From Mesostigma viride (Eukaryota; Streptophyta; Mesostigmatophyceae; Mesostigmatales; Mesostigmataceae), in NCBI GenBank assembly GCA_009746045.1, contig RPFO01000026.1, positions 695,670-759,669 of the forward strand: a stretch of DNA of 64,000 nt, in the 5' to 3' direction. Numbering within the stretch: position 1 is the stretch's first letter; the number at the start of each line of letters is the position of its first letter. The position numbers and the translations under genes were made by a program. Under the pieces are notes generated by a model. It made no database searches, was not told where the DNA came from, and saw only the letters and a list, made by a program, of their open reading frames with translations. Positions 1-11,601 of the stretch are shown in pieces.

Positions 1-224
1 ACACCACATTCACAATCCCTCTCTCTTGCTCAAGGACTGCTATGCAGAACAAGAAGAGGTGGAAAGACGATTGTCCAGGCTCACGTACGCCAGCCCCTGT
101 GGGCAAGCCCCCTCCCCCCATTGGAAGGGGCGCTTTGCTGAGTAGAGTAGTTAGGGTTTTCTAGACTAGCTTAGAGTTAGCTTATAGTTCGACCTTTCGC
201 GGCTTCGCCCACCTCCATCCGTCC

Positions 225-400
225 AGCAAGGGAATACGTGCTACATGATCTCCCAACGGAGTCACATGGTTATAATTTAATTTAATTTTAGGGGGGGGGG
301 TCTCTGCCCCCTGCCCACTGTGCACACTCAGGGATTGAAAGCACTCTGGTGCTCCCTGACTCCCCAATGGGAGCACGTGTTTATTCAATTCAACTGAACA
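225..400 (+). repeat. Two adjoining 3' ends of the ORF1-only retroposon family
   Basis: About 238-290 resembles the 3' terminus seen at 13890-13931 (CTCCCAACGGAGT core) and ends in an AATTT-like tail. About 300-395 resembles the second 3'-end subtype seen at 53008-53116 (AGGGATT...AAAGCAC...GGTGCTC...GGGAGCACG) and ends in a TTCAA-like tail. No coding part is attached, so these are strongly 5'-truncated insertions. I see nothing recognisable from 401 to about 930. Confidence 0.55.
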
Positions 401-933
401 GTGCCCACAGGCCTGTATCAATTGAATGTCGGGCAGACCAACTCTGTGTCATTTACTAGTAAGAATGATGTACCAATTGATATGCATGCGTATTTCGCCG
501 TATACCAGGGGGCATGGCTAGCTTCATGCCCTCCACAACGCTGGCAGGATGTCAGACCATCTATCCACAGTTTGCCCAGGCACCGCTCAGCTGGTTTTGT
601 CAGCACTAAAAAAGCACAACTAATACTCACTTGTGCCAGGGCACAGGAGGGTGCTGCTAGCAAGGCACCACATACGATTGATTGCTCTGATCAGCTTGAT
701 GTCCACAACTGACATCTAAGACTAGGGCAGGGATGCCGAGCGGCTGCCCGTGGCGCTGATCAAGTCAATCCTTCAGGACACGCCCCGTGTGCATGTCCCC
801 ATGTGCTTAGCCTTGTCCCCCTGTGCTGCGGCACAGGTCCAGAATCACCTGCCTCATGTGAGGATATCCAACCTTCCTCCTTCACAGCCTCTGGGACAGT
901 GCCCGGCAACGCTGCCCTTAGCTCGGCTCTCCT

Positions 934-3900
934 CTAGCTCTGCTCCCCTTGCGAGGGACGTGAGCGCATGGCATCTCGCCCCACATACTGCATCACTTTG
1001 AAGATCGAGTCGCCGCTGGGGAGAAAGGCCACCGCAGCCAAGCAAGTTGAGAGAATGATGTGAGAACACATGCCCGTCATCCCACCGGCTAATAAACCAC
1101 ATCCAAGTTATGCAAATGAAGTGAACAACCGGATCCAGCACTTGGCAGGTGGTGTTTCAACGTCAGACGCAACACAGGAGGCGAAGTGTAGATGCGGCCA
1201 GCGACACTACGATGCATTAATGTTGTATAGAGTGCCTGAGTCCGGACCCAACGCTACAAACCATTCCTTGCTGGCTCGGCCGGGATAAAGAGGAGAAACA
1301 GGTGTTATATAAAGTAATTGCAGACTATGGCAAGCATATAGGTAATCAAAATAAAGTTTTCTGTGAAATAGAGGAATAATACAACTCCAATTCCTTTGCA
1401 AAGGCCCCCAGCGAAAGGAGAGAGGGGTTGGCTGGCCTGGTGGGTGGGCGATTTTTCTGTGCTCACAGGGGACCAAGCTATATGCGCTGGATTTTCCACT
1501 CTATCAAGTCACCGCTGGCAATAACCCTACTCCAAGGGGGCGCGTTCTGGCCCATGGCCTGGATGGACAAGCGCCCAGTGCTTCAAGGGAGAATCACTGT
1601 GCTTCAAGAAAAGCAAAAACTTACAGAAGGGAAAGGCTTTCCCAAACCCACCCTGCGATGGCCCCGTTCCCATACCAGTGTTGAAATGCTGGGGCAACTG
1701 CACCCCTTTTTCACTATTTCTTCAAACAGCGGGGGCTGTTGCATGTATCCATCCAGGCCACTACCTTTGGTGGGTATCCGCCCACACATTCGCTGGCTGC
1801 GCGCCCCCTGTGCCCATCCGCGCCTGTACCCACCGGAAGTGCAGATCCGCGTAGTAGCGTCGATGCTGCTCCTCAGGGTAGGCCACGAAGTTAGACGGCC
1901 CGCGCCGCATCACGTCGGCCATGAGCCTGCTGATGAGCTGCTGCCCCACGCCCGCGTGCTCAAAGTCGGGGTGCACAACTAGGTCACAGATGGACGCCTG
2001 CAGGCGCGATCGACGCAGAGCGTTGGGTAACCATCAAGCTTCTCTCAGTGGGACATGGAAGAGTTGATACTAGTATTGGAAGAGTTAAGGGGACCGGAGT
2101 GGGTCTACCCCCCCAAAACTGAATATATTCAATATCAATTCCAATGCATTTGAAAACCATCTAGGGATGATTGGGGACCATAAATATGATGTTTGGGCAT
2201 TTTCCCCACCACTCTTGCTTGGGAGTACTACCCCAAGCACGCACCGGTGGTGAGCCAAAAATAGAAAAAGACGCTATTTATGACATATCTTCTCTATGAG
2301 AATGGGCAAACAATTATCCTCCAAACCGTACATTTCCATGTAGTTGCCCCCTTGGTGAAAAATCCTGGCTATTCAGCTCACTACAAGAGTGAGTATTCCT
2401 TTTAGTTAATCACAGTCAGTTTCTCCCACATTCGCGCCCTTTATACTCTCTGAAAAAGTAAATCAAAAAGTAAATCATTAACGCACTAAAATGGTCCCAA
2501 CCACACATTCAAAACTGGCTCAGGGGGGTATCGTCACTGCCGCAAGCTTTCAGCTCGTTCTGACACCAAATTCTTATACTTATTAGGGGGTCTTTTTTTT
2601 TTTGCTTGTTCTAGTTTTAGCTCACCATTGATGTACGGTGGGGGGTAGTACCTTCGACTAGTGGGATAGACGTCCAATTACTATATTTATGGGTTCCAAT
2701 CAGCACGGGGCACTTTTCGATGGACATAGGAATGCTATGCCAACAAATCTGATTTTATAAACACAAAAAGATTCCACCCATTCCGGTCCCTTGAATACTA
2801 GTATTAGCGTGATGCACTTCTTGAGAGAACGTCAACAACAACAATTGTGCAGGAAAATATGGGGATCTTTCCCACTAGGGCTTGCATGGTGTCCCAGGGT
2901 GTCCACCCTTAACAAACACAACCACCTCAGTGCAGGATGTTTGGGCGCCCACAAAAACCCCTTGACCAGACACGCTCATGCACCAACTTCAACTGGCCAC
3001 CAGGTTGACCAACGAAACGCCTGCACAGGTGGGACCATCCTGCGATCAATCCGTGTGCTGCATGGAGCCAGACACAGCAAGGGGGTCTACACAACGTTGG
3101 CAGCGATCGGGCGGCCATGATGGCCACTCCATTCCAGAGGACAAGGCCTACTGGGAAGCGGCACATGAGGGAACCCGATGACCATTTCTTCTTCTTTTTT
3201 CTTGGGAAAGGGCACGCAGTTCAAGAAATGGTCATCGGGTTCCCTCATGTGCCGCTCCCCTGAGCGGCCCCCCCCAAGGCTTGGGGGGCTTTCCCAAGAG
3301 GCCAACGGGCACCAGGGGGATGACATGACGTGCACTAGGGCTGGCAACCAGTCCAGGTACTAGGCGTCACCTAAAGTGGCGGCATAGTCCGGTAGCGCTA
3401 TGAGCGGTACCAACAGGGGGGGGGACGTCACGGCAAAACTGCCCACTCCAAGTTTGGTCCGACGGGGCTCTGACAGACATGAAGCGAGCTCCAAAACCGC
3501 CCCGGCGCCAGAATTATTATAAAGGAGTGCGCTCAAGTTGGCTTTTTGAGGACGGCGCGAGGAAGATAGAACCGGAGTGCGCTCGGCAAACACAGTTAAC
3601 ACACCCGGCGCCTGGTTTCCAGGAAAGGTGCGCGCTCACCGTGAGACTAGGTATTGGTCCGGCGCTTTGGCTTACATTCCGGAGTGAGGTACTCGTGGAC
3701 GTACTGATGCAAATATACGTTGCTACGGTAATTATACGGTCATAATTTATAGGACACGTGGCGAAAGTAGGAGTAATCTTGGTGGCGTCAGATTCAAGTC
3801 CTGACTGTGCCAACTACCTCCCTAGCGGATAGATGTCACGTGACACACGTCCAACGTGCACTCTGTTTCGCCCCGACGGACCCATTGTGGCAAAGGTGTA

Positions 3901-6434
3901 CGCTCAGCCATTTTTCACTTTGGCTGGTGACGGACGGCAAAAAAGTGTGTGAGCTCAAGTAGGAAAATGGGGGTGTGTGCCCCCCCCCCCCCCCCCCTGT
4001 ACCAACAAGGGTCACACCGTAATCACTTGGTACCTTTACCAGTACCCAGGCGCCAACGTGTGCTGGCACCTGTGCAAACCCTAGCGAGCGGGGCGCGCGC
4101 ACACGTACCACGAACGCGCCGTCGGAGATTGCCCGCGCGAAACCTGCCGTGGGGGCGGACCCATTGGGGCGGGGAGCAGCGCGGGGGAACCGCACACCAC
4201 GCATGCGACGAGGCATGGCACATGGCCACGTGAGCAAGCGCAGACAAGGCACCACAGGGAACCAAGCATGGGGCCATGAGTACCTGCGAGGAACCAGCGG
4301 CCGCTCGCTTAGCCGATGTGAAACAAGGGCACCACGACGGTGGGCGCAAACATTGGCCCCCGAACATTGGCAGATGGTGGGCGCAAACAATTTCTCAGCC
4401 ACGCCCACAGCGGCACACGGCCACGCCTACCACCTACCCACGATGCGCTTCTGCGGGACCCCCTGGCTCTTGGGTGCGGGCGCCAGCACCGCCAGTGGGC
4501 TGTACCCAGGGACGAAGGCCAGCCGGCCTGCGGGCGACGGGTAGCTGCGGCCACATGTTTCGCCCTCGCCCCCCTCCCACAGGACATGGCCCTGCGCGCC
4601 ACCTGCCTCGGTGGCGTTTGGTGCGTTGCGACTGGTCTCCCTCGGCCGAAGCGCGTCCAGAGGGGAAGACGCGGGCGGCGACACGGGCACGTAGGCCGTC
4701 ACGATCTGGGCGATGACGGGGGGAACGGGGCGGGGGGAGAAAGGGGGGGGTAGAGGAATGCGGGGCCCGGGTGGGGGGGGATGACATTGGCGTCAGATCA
4801 GAAAGCAACAAACGTGAAAACGCTAGCGGCCCAAATCTGAGATTCCGCGGAACACAGAAAGCCCAGAAGCTACCAGCAAGGAATCGGGGGGGGATGACAT
4901 TTGTCTCCTTGACATGGACACATGAAGGTTGTGCATGGGCAGGTGCGGCCGGAAAAGGAAACGCATCCGTGCGGGGCCATGAGGGCATGACGGTGTCTGT
5001 CGGGGGGAGGAGAGGGGAAGCCAATGGCACAAAGTGGGCGCACAAAGAAAAGAAACGATCACTTTAAGGGATTCAGTAAATCCAACCTCTGATGAGAGGA
5101 GGGGCGATTAGCGTGGGGGGGAGGCCACTGTCGCCAGGGGCGTGTCTATGCACGGGACACTTGTGCACAAGGCAGTTCTTTTCTGGACAGAAGAAACCGG
5201 GACTGTCATCATAGATCGAGCAAGGGACAGACACAGTGGGGTGTGTCATGCGATGGCATCAGGGGCAGGTTGCTCAAGCGACATCTGCTGCATACAGACA
5301 CAGAAACATAAAAGCGCAAAGAAGGCGATATGGGCCAAAATAATCAAATGTGCATCATTAATGCACCGCTAAACACCAAACTAAATGCATTCCCAAGTGC
5401 GTAACAACATGCGTGACTAAGTAGTAAGCGCATGGCTGAATGCACAAATAGACAGTGCACATGACGACACACGCACAACTGCATGCGCATGAGTAAATGC
5501 GCACACGTGAGCTTACTCCAAGGAAAGGCTATAATAAGGTGTGGATTGTGCTTTGTGAATGCCATATGCATATGCTTGCTGTGTGTGGTTAGCAACCATT
5601 TGGCCCCCCAGCGGCCGCGCCCCCAACCTCCCCAGCCCCCTGCCCCCGCACGCACCAGCTACTGGACACATCTGCCTCGTCTGGTGGCCTTAGGCATGAT
5701 CCTGTTGGCGCTGTGAAACAGGTTAAAGTTTGTACCAAAACATGACTCCTAACTTACCGCGAAACTCTTGACCATGGACATGCGGATCCTGTCCATGTCC
5801 CTGGCCGGCATGCCTCCAATGTTCACCCAGAGCCAATCCAACTGCACGGAGCAATGCACACGAACAAGGACAAAATTTTTTCATTAGTTGAGACAAGAAA
5901 TCAGCAGCAAGAGATAGAGCTTTCCTGGCAACAAATATCCTGAAAGGCGAGCGGGGTCAGGAGCGTCAGAATGATCTCAGATCGCACCTGTTCAGGATCG
6001 GCGGCGTCAGGCGAGCTGCTGTACAGAACACATGGCGATTCGCGATGTTGCTCCACGGACCGTGGCGTTGAGAACGAAAACTTCTCGGCAAGCTTTTCCA
6101 GATTAGCTGCAATTCGTTCAGGGGAGCGCGCTGCGTTGATGCGTGCCGCAAAAATGGTTTTCAGTTTCTTGTTCTGCCCCTGCGAACCGTCTCGGTGGTC
6201 AACTTGAACTGCCATTGGACCCCGACTTGCGTTCCATCCAGAGACGAAAAGCTGAGAATTACATTCCGTTGCGTTTGCGCCCGGCGATAACCGTCGCACT
6301 GTGGATAGTTCTGCAGCTTGATTGCGAAACGAGGCAGATCGTTCGCAGCGGCCAGAGACAGCATGGCGGCGCGGCAGTTTCCCAAACAAAATTGGGGTGC
6401 CCGTTTGGACTCTGGCATTTCCAAGCGTAGCCAT
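934..6434 (-). CDS. GNAT-family N-acetyltransferase, probably plastid-targeted (six exons)
   Basis: Predicted to transfer an acetyl group from acetyl-CoA to an amine or protein amino group; the substrate is unknown. Exons on the minus strand: 6434-5988, 5841-5758, 4705-4438, 4143-4109, 1997-1834 and 1015-934, giving 359 aa. All junctions are GT-AG and the phases match (0, 0, 1, 0, 2). Residues 1-149 are Ser/Arg/Ala-rich with few acidic residues near the N-terminus, like a transit peptide. Residues 150-177 hold DWLWVNIGGMPARD and SFA, then IVTAYVP. A 35-nt exon encodes FARAISDGAFV, which flows into ASICDLVVHPDFEHAGVGQQ, the GNAT beta-4 and acetyl-CoA-binding Q/R-x-x-G-x-G/A region. The end is YYADLHF-R-GDSIFKVMQYVGRDAMRS. 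The start ATG sits in GACATGG. It resembles plant plastid GNATs (serotonin acetyltransferase-like), but residues 180-260 are poorly conserved. Intron 4 contains a TTAA element. Confidence 0.85.
2085..2794. mobile_element. Decayed TTAA-type element inside GNAT intron 4
   Basis: The left end reads TTAAGGGGACCGGAGTGGGT. The right end, reverse-complemented, reads TTCAAGGGACCGGAATGGG, so the termini are imperfect inverted repeats. The left target is TTAA and the right copy has decayed to TTGA. Internal sequence around 2190-2400 (GGGACCATAAATATG, GTACTACCCC, AAAAATAGAAAAAGACGCTA) is shared with 45330-45480 inside the TTAA element at 45263-47163. No transposase is visible. About 0.7 kb, non-autonomous. 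Confidence 0.6.
3157..3256. repeat. Perfect 34-bp inverted repeat with 32-nt loop
   Basis: 3157-3190 is the exact reverse complement of 3223-3256. The loop between them is pyrimidine-rich. It lies in GNAT intron 4. It could be a small foldback element or a hairpin in the pre-mRNA. Confidence 0.9.
3978..3999 (+). repeat. Poly-C run
   Basis: A run of C close to 20 bases long in GNAT intron 4, just downstream of the 35-nt exon in gene orientation. Length is likely variable. Confidence 0.9.
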
Positions 6435-8008
6435 GTCCAGAGCGCAAACTGTTACCTACCAGCGCAATCGACTCCTAGGAAAGAGATCAAATCCAGATCA
6501 AATGTTATCCAGATCTAATGTTACTTCTCTTATCCTATATTTTGCCGGGACCGAATCATTTCGAGCATGGAAAGGGTCAAATGCAATCGTTCAAATTCAA
6601 GTATTGAGAGGATATTTGCGAGCCAAGCCGCTCTACTCCCTTTGCTAAGTTATGTTGACAGGTCCAATTACACGTCTACGATCGGTATAAGCCAGCGCAC
6701 GTCCAGTGTCCAGTCAGGGTCACCAACTCACAACAATGACAGTAGGAACAGATCTACCTGCATGCTCGATTACTCAATACTGTAACGCATACAGTGTAGC
6801 ATCAAAACATGGAAGATTAATATTGCCCCGAAGATGGGCGCCCGTGACTTGGGCCTGGTCGGGCATGCTCCGCAGTCCGCTCGGGCCAGTGGCCATAGCA
6901 GCTGATGGCCGGGAACGGGAGGAAATCTCCTTTCACCAGGGTGACAGCCTGACAGGTCGCGTCACTCGCGTGCTGCCACGGCATCGTTAGTGGCCGTACC
7001 CCGACACAATCATCAGTTCATCACCAGCTCGTCCCCTTCTTACGCGCGTCCTTGTGCTTCGATTTCCGCACTGCATACCTGGAGTACAGTTGTTGTTGTT
7101 GTTGTGTCCCACGCCGCACATGGGCAGCAGAGAATCTATAGTCGCCCCTGGAGTACAGTAGCCCCACAACTGGCAGCTACTGGCGTGGGACACAACAACA
7201 ACAACAGTAGCCCCATTAGCCTTTCACCTGTCACCGCCACACGTGTGTGTGCCCACCTTTATTAGGATTCGCTGATACTCATTTCCCCTCTCACCTCTTT
7301 GGTCCATAATTGGCTAATAAAATATACCCATTTCCCCGAAAACAACAGTAGCCCCACTAAATATATCCGGCCCTCGGCCACTGTAGATTCTCTCCTGCCC
7401 ATGTGCGGCGTGGGACCAACAACAACAACAACAGTACTGGAGCCCCACCACGAGTACCTAACTGCTGTACTGTAAACAACAGCAAATGTCCGGCCCTCGG
7501 CTACTACAGAATCTCTGGTGCCCATGTGCGGCGTGGGACACAACAACAACAACAAGCAGCAGCTGTTCCTGAATCAAGAATCCAGGTGAATTCAGATGAA
7601 TCCAGATTAATCCAGATGAGCCAGCAATTTATTGTTGTTAATCCAGGGTTGTTATTGGGTCCCAATTCGGTCAACTCAACTGGAGCTACAGTAGTGTACA
7701 GTTACTGTACTGTAACACGAGACATGACCTGTATTGTCAGTTGTGAGTTGTGACCACTTGAGCTCCTTCGTTGTAACTTGTACTTGTCTGGCCCGTGGCC
7801 ACCCTGTCAACCTCCAAGGCTCCAACCGCCGCGCCCTCAGCTCTTTATTACCCCGCATGATGGCCATTGGCCGCGAAAAAAATTTGAAAAAGCCGCGCGC
7901 AAAAGACCACCCCCCGTCCCACACAAACAGAGACACGACGCGAGAGGACAAGACAAAACCCACAAAAAACCCTTGTGCTTCTGTGAGAGTTTCCCCCTAG
8001 ACACCACC
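6435..8008. other. Divergent intergenic region between GNAT and SepF genes
   Basis: The two genes are transcribed away from each other, so both promoters lie here. I see no TATA box I would defend. The right half is occupied by the GTT/CAA-bearing repeat family at 7091-7554. No other open frame looks coding. Confidence 0.5.
7091..7554. repeat. Three copies of a (CAA)n-tailed short repeat, two in opposed orientation
   Basis: The unit CCCATGTGCGGCGTGGGACA followed by (CAA)4-5 occurs at about 7397-7437 and 7515-7554 on the plus strand, and at about 7091-7126 on the minus strand. 7091-7114 and 7184-7207 form an inverted repeat of about 24 bp (GGCGTGGGACACAACAAC and its complement). The elements look like short retroposon or MITE ends with a CAA microsatellite tail, lying upstream of SepF. 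Confidence 0.65.
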
Positions 8009-8870
8009 ATGGCGTCCATATCCTCTCTGTGCCAACATGGTGTAAAAGCTTCTTGGGCCGCGCCCGTGAAGCATGCTGCTTACGGGCCTAATCCTCGTTC
8101 GTCGGGTCCAGCTCCAATTGGGTTTTCTTCCATTGGGAAACGCCCATCATCTCTTCCAACCACAGCAGGGGCATGGCAGCCTCGTTCTCGACCCTCGTCG
8201 GCAGAGGCATCCCGTTCGAGCAGCACGGCTGTAGAAGACGGTTCCAAGGAGGGGGGACTTCTCGGTCGCGTGCACGATTTCCTTTTCAGCGAGGACCACG
8301 AGTATGACGAGGATATTGCAGCACCAGGAGATGTCGGAATAAAAACATTTAGCGAGGGTTCCGAGGAGGAAGAGGACGAGGAGCAAGGGTATTGCCATGT
8401 ACTGAAGCTAGAGCCCCAGGAATTCAACGATGTGTGGGATGTCGCCATGCAAGCTCTCCGGGAACGTCGCAGTGTTATCCTGTCCACCTGCCGAATGGAG
8501 CCCGTAGTTGCCCAACGCGCCGTCGATTTCCTTGCCGGTGGTAAGCAGCGACACTCTTTGTTTTGAATACGACCCATAATTTTCGTCGTTGTCTTCGGTC
8601 GTCCCTTTCCTGCTCGTCTTGCTGTACCTCATTCATTTTGGTAACCCCCGCATCCTGTACACCGTGCATTCGTATATGCGGTCGTCCTCTCGAACAGCCA
8701 CCCAAATCCTTTACGGCCACACCGAGTCACTGGGTGATGGCATCTTCATGTTCACCCCCTCCAATGCGACCCTCAAGGTGTGGGGAAAGCCAGAGGAGCC
8801 TGAGAAAGGAGGGCCTTCCCTCCTCGAGTTCCTCCGGAGCAAAATCCTGCCAAAGAGCCGCAAGCAGTAG
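8009..8870 (+). CDS. sepF: SepF/YlmF-like cell division protein, nuclear-encoded and probably plastid-targeted
   Basis: In bacteria SepF binds FtsZ, bundles its filaments and anchors the ring to the membrane; here it would act in plastid division. Exon 1 is 8009-8540 and exon 2 is 8698-8870, joined in phase 1 across a 157-bp GT-AG intron, giving 234 aa. ATG lies in ACCACCATGG, a strong eukaryotic start context. The first 90 or so residues are Ser/Pro/Arg-rich and look like a transit peptide. An acidic stretch follows (about 114-124, mostly E/D). The SepF domain runs from about CHVLKLEPQEFNDVWDVAM through ILSTCRMEPVVAQRAVDFLAG, then across the splice ATQILYGHTESLGDGIFMFT, which matches the family pattern VDF-x-G-x-x-Y-x-x-x-G-x-x-x-x-IG-x-x-IF-x-x-TP. 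The C-terminus is basic (KILPKSRKQ). The bacterial N-terminal amphipathic membrane helix could be the GLLGRVHDFLFSE segment before the acidic stretch. Confidence 0.9.
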
Positions 8871-9148
8871 GTCTGCACGGGGCACTCTTTTCTGCTCCTT
8901 TCCTAGCAAAGGAGTTATCCCAGGTGGCCGCTTGCTGGGTCCCCCGTCCCCGTTTCCTCGGGCACTATTCTTATGACACCTGGCGCCTGTGTGCGAGATT
9001 TTGCATCATGGCGCGTACGCAGGTGCCTTGAATACTGGGCGAGCCACGCCTCTGTACAGACCTTGTATAAATCCGTCATGCCTACATGACGTTATGAGCG
9101 CGAGGGGCGGATGGGCTTCAGACAACGGCTCGTGTTGTCGGTTGCGTG

Positions 9149-9153
9149 TGTAA
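9149..9153 (+). terminator. Possible TGTAA polyadenylation signal of SepF
   Basis: TGTAA, the usual green-algal poly(A) signal, occurs 279 nt after the SepF stop. The distance is long, so this is only suggestive. Confidence 0.25.
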
Positions 9154-9157
9154 CCAT

Positions 9158-9215
9158 CGCCATGCCCCTCCCCGGCCATGAAAGCACGGGGGTGCCCCTC
9201 CCCGGCCATACATAG
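9158..9215 (+). repeat. Short tandem duplication
   Basis: TGCCCCTCCCCGGCCAT occurs twice about 30 bp apart. The rest of 8871-10200 shows no recognisable gene or element. Confidence 0.6.
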
Positions 9216-10199
9216 TGTGTCCTGTGCCGTCTGCCGCCATAGTACAGCCATGGCCCGGGCTGGTTTCCCAGCGCGTTGGGCCCTGTTAGCTACTTCATCG
9301 ACTTGGCTGACGTTAAGGGCTCGAATAGAGCACGGAGAAGCAGTTGCTACTTGTAGTAGTAGCCAGACATGGCTGTGCTTAAACCCCACCTGCCTGGGGC
9401 TAGGGAGTCAAGACCACCTTTTAGCTTGCCTTCAGGGAGCAAACGCGTATGGCGTGGTCTGCCACGAAGCAAGTTGGTGTGTTGGGGTCAGTTAATGACA
9501 GTTCTTGCCAAGAATGGGTACATTGCTCTAGCGGGTTATGATAGATGGCACTTACCAGGAATGGAAGTCTTGAATGCAGTTCCCACCCATTGCCAGTTAT
9601 CAAGCTCAAGTAAGGTTTAAAGTCTAAACTAGGTGAGAGTATGTAATAAATGAAGTATGCGGTTTGGTTAACGAATCACCATGCATACATGTACTTCGAA
9701 TGCAAATTGCTTGTGTTTCTCTGACATGTACCTTTTGGACTATCTACGGTCTTTTACAAGCCTATATTCTCAACTTTTCTGGTGGGAGGGAGTGTCAGTG
9801 CTCCATGCACACATGATTTACAAGACATATGCCAGGGCGTACCATGCGACCAATTATTTTACTGAGAAGCGTGCCCATCGACAAACACGGAGTTGGTATC
9901 AATGTTATCTCACAGCGGACGCGGGCCACTGCTGATGGGGTATCCTCCAGGTAAGGAAGTATGCACGACCGACGTGTGCATTTAAGGAAAAGTGCATGTC
10001 GTGTGTACTTAACGTCCCTCATGCCTAAGGCATGCCACAGGGTGCACAATCGGACCCGTCGCCGGAAACAATCCGGCATCCCCTGTGGGTGCAATATGAC
10101 CCGTGTGAGCATTGCATTACTATCGAGACGCGAGCAAACAGGCGCGGTGCTAGGCGAGACACATGAATTGCTAGGCTGGCGGATGTCTGTTGGCTGCCG

Positions 10200-10690
10200 C
10201 CGGGGGTGACCCGCCTTCCCCGCTCGTGGGGTCAGGCTGGCCCCTCCCCATTGCTCCTCACCTTTGACACCATGCATGGCGGATAAGATGGAGTTCCTCA
10301 AGCGTCGCAAGCGGCTTGGGGCTTGGGGGGACCTCCTACACGCTGGACGACGACTTGACCTTCATGTGCACAGCAACTAACCGCGACGGGAGCTATGGTC
10401 GACCTACCTCCAGCTCCTGCAGACGGCAGGGAAGAAGCAGGTCTACTGGAGGGGGGCGGACGTCTACGTCGCCCACAAGCCCTGGCAGGCGACCCCTGCC
10501 GCCGGCCCATGCACCAGCCACCCCAGCCACCCCAGCCTAGGGGATTATTTAGCAGAAGTGTAGATAGCTAGAAAAGCTTTAGCTTAGTGACGTACTGGCC
10601 ATGTATGCCTACGTGATGGGCCCACACCCGCCCATATCAATAGCTAGCTGTATAGCATGCAGCGACGCCAGCAGCCACACCGGCGCTCCC
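10200..10690 (+). mobile_element. Retroposon copy A: 5'-truncated ORF1p C-terminal fragment
   Basis: Starts with the CGCCTTCCCCGCTCG / GGTCAGGCTGG region that corresponds to the HRLPRARGKAG segment of ORF1p. It then encodes MADKMEFLKRRKRL and a frame-shifted equivalent of FTLDDDLTLAQQQRRREL. It ends with VYWRGADVYVAHKPWQATP-like codons and CTAGGGGATTAT after the stop, matching the sequence after the stop of the other copies. Several frameshifts, so inactive. Confidence 0.7.
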
Positions 10691-10705
10691 TCCCTCAGCA
10701 AGAGC

Positions 10706-11445
10706 CACGAGCCACGAGCAGACATGGCTGACGGCGGAGCTCAGAACTTTTGCGTCTGAGCCAATTCAGTCAGATATCACTTGCAACCGATGCGCCTTTT
10801 CTAGGCGCATCTGCTACGTACTATAATCGGTTACAGAGCTCTGTAACGCAGTATTGTGACGGGCCTGAAGCTATTCATATGCGCAAATTAAATAATGGCA
10901 AGCAACACGTCTGTCAAAGACAATCGCTTCGTCTTTCGAAGACGCGCACACTGATATTTTCCCAAAGTGCTACTATTATGCAATATTATGACGAGCAAAC
11001 GCTCATCCACGCAACGCAGCCTCAGGCGGCTGCGCTAAGCCCTGAAAATTCGTCTGCAGCCCCGGCTGCAGCTTCGCCCTCAGGCCTGGAAGGCAGCGGT
11101 GCCATTAGTCAAGCCGACTGGTGGTTGCCCAGCCCCCCCCCGGGCTTGCCTCGCCATCTGCATCGCCCGAGCCTAAACGCAGGGCTCCGCCCTGAGGATC
11201 GAATCGCCCCCTGCCGAGCCGTCGGCAGGGGCCTTAAGCTGGAAAGAATCCGACTTTGACGTCACCTCAGCCACATGGTCGACACTCTGTCAAGCCGACC
11301 CCAGCCGCCCCTTCACATTCATGCTCTGTTCTACGGGTCGCGCATCTCGCTTCTTGCCCTGTGCCAGCACCTTTATATCCTCGGTCGCCTCATCGAACAT
11401 ACAATAACTCCGTTGGGAGTATATGTAGCACATAGCCCAGAGATA
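10706..11445 (+). mobile_element. Retroposon copy B: 5' half, 3'-truncated
   Basis: Begins with the family 5' head (GCCACGAGCCACGAG, then ATGGCTGACGGCGGAGCTCA). It carries the 11-codon upstream ORF at 10724-10759 and the N-terminal part of ORF1 (TSKRSSTQRSL start, broken soon after). The right end, 11405-11445, is an inverted piece of the family 3' terminus (CTCCGTTGGGAGTATATGTA). It is a rearranged, dead copy. Confidence 0.7.
10724..10759 (+). CDS. Conserved 11-codon upstream ORF of retroposon copy B
   Basis: Encodes MADGGAQNFCV and stop. The same-length ORF in the same position is present in copies C (11475-11510, MADGGAHNFHV), E (49687-49722, MADGGAQYFCV) and F (50944-50979, MADGGAHNCHV). 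In copy D the ATG has mutated to TTG. ATG context is good. It may regulate translation of ORF1 or be part of an RNA structure; function unknown. Confidence 0.45.
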   Translation: MADGGAQNFCV

Positions 11446-11601
11446 TCAGTCCAGCCACGAGCCACGAGGTAGCCATGGCTGACGGCGGAGCTCATAACTT
11501 TCACGTTTGAGCACCGAATTTAGCCGTGAATATCACAATCGATGCGTCTTTCTACGACGCACATGCTGATGTAATTTTCCGAAGCCATTACGCAATATAC
11601 G

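Noticed and set aside
4276-4753. Overlapping GC-rich ORFs of 130-200 codons on both strands
   Set aside because: They are shadows of GNAT exon 3 (4705-4438) and its GC-rich introns.
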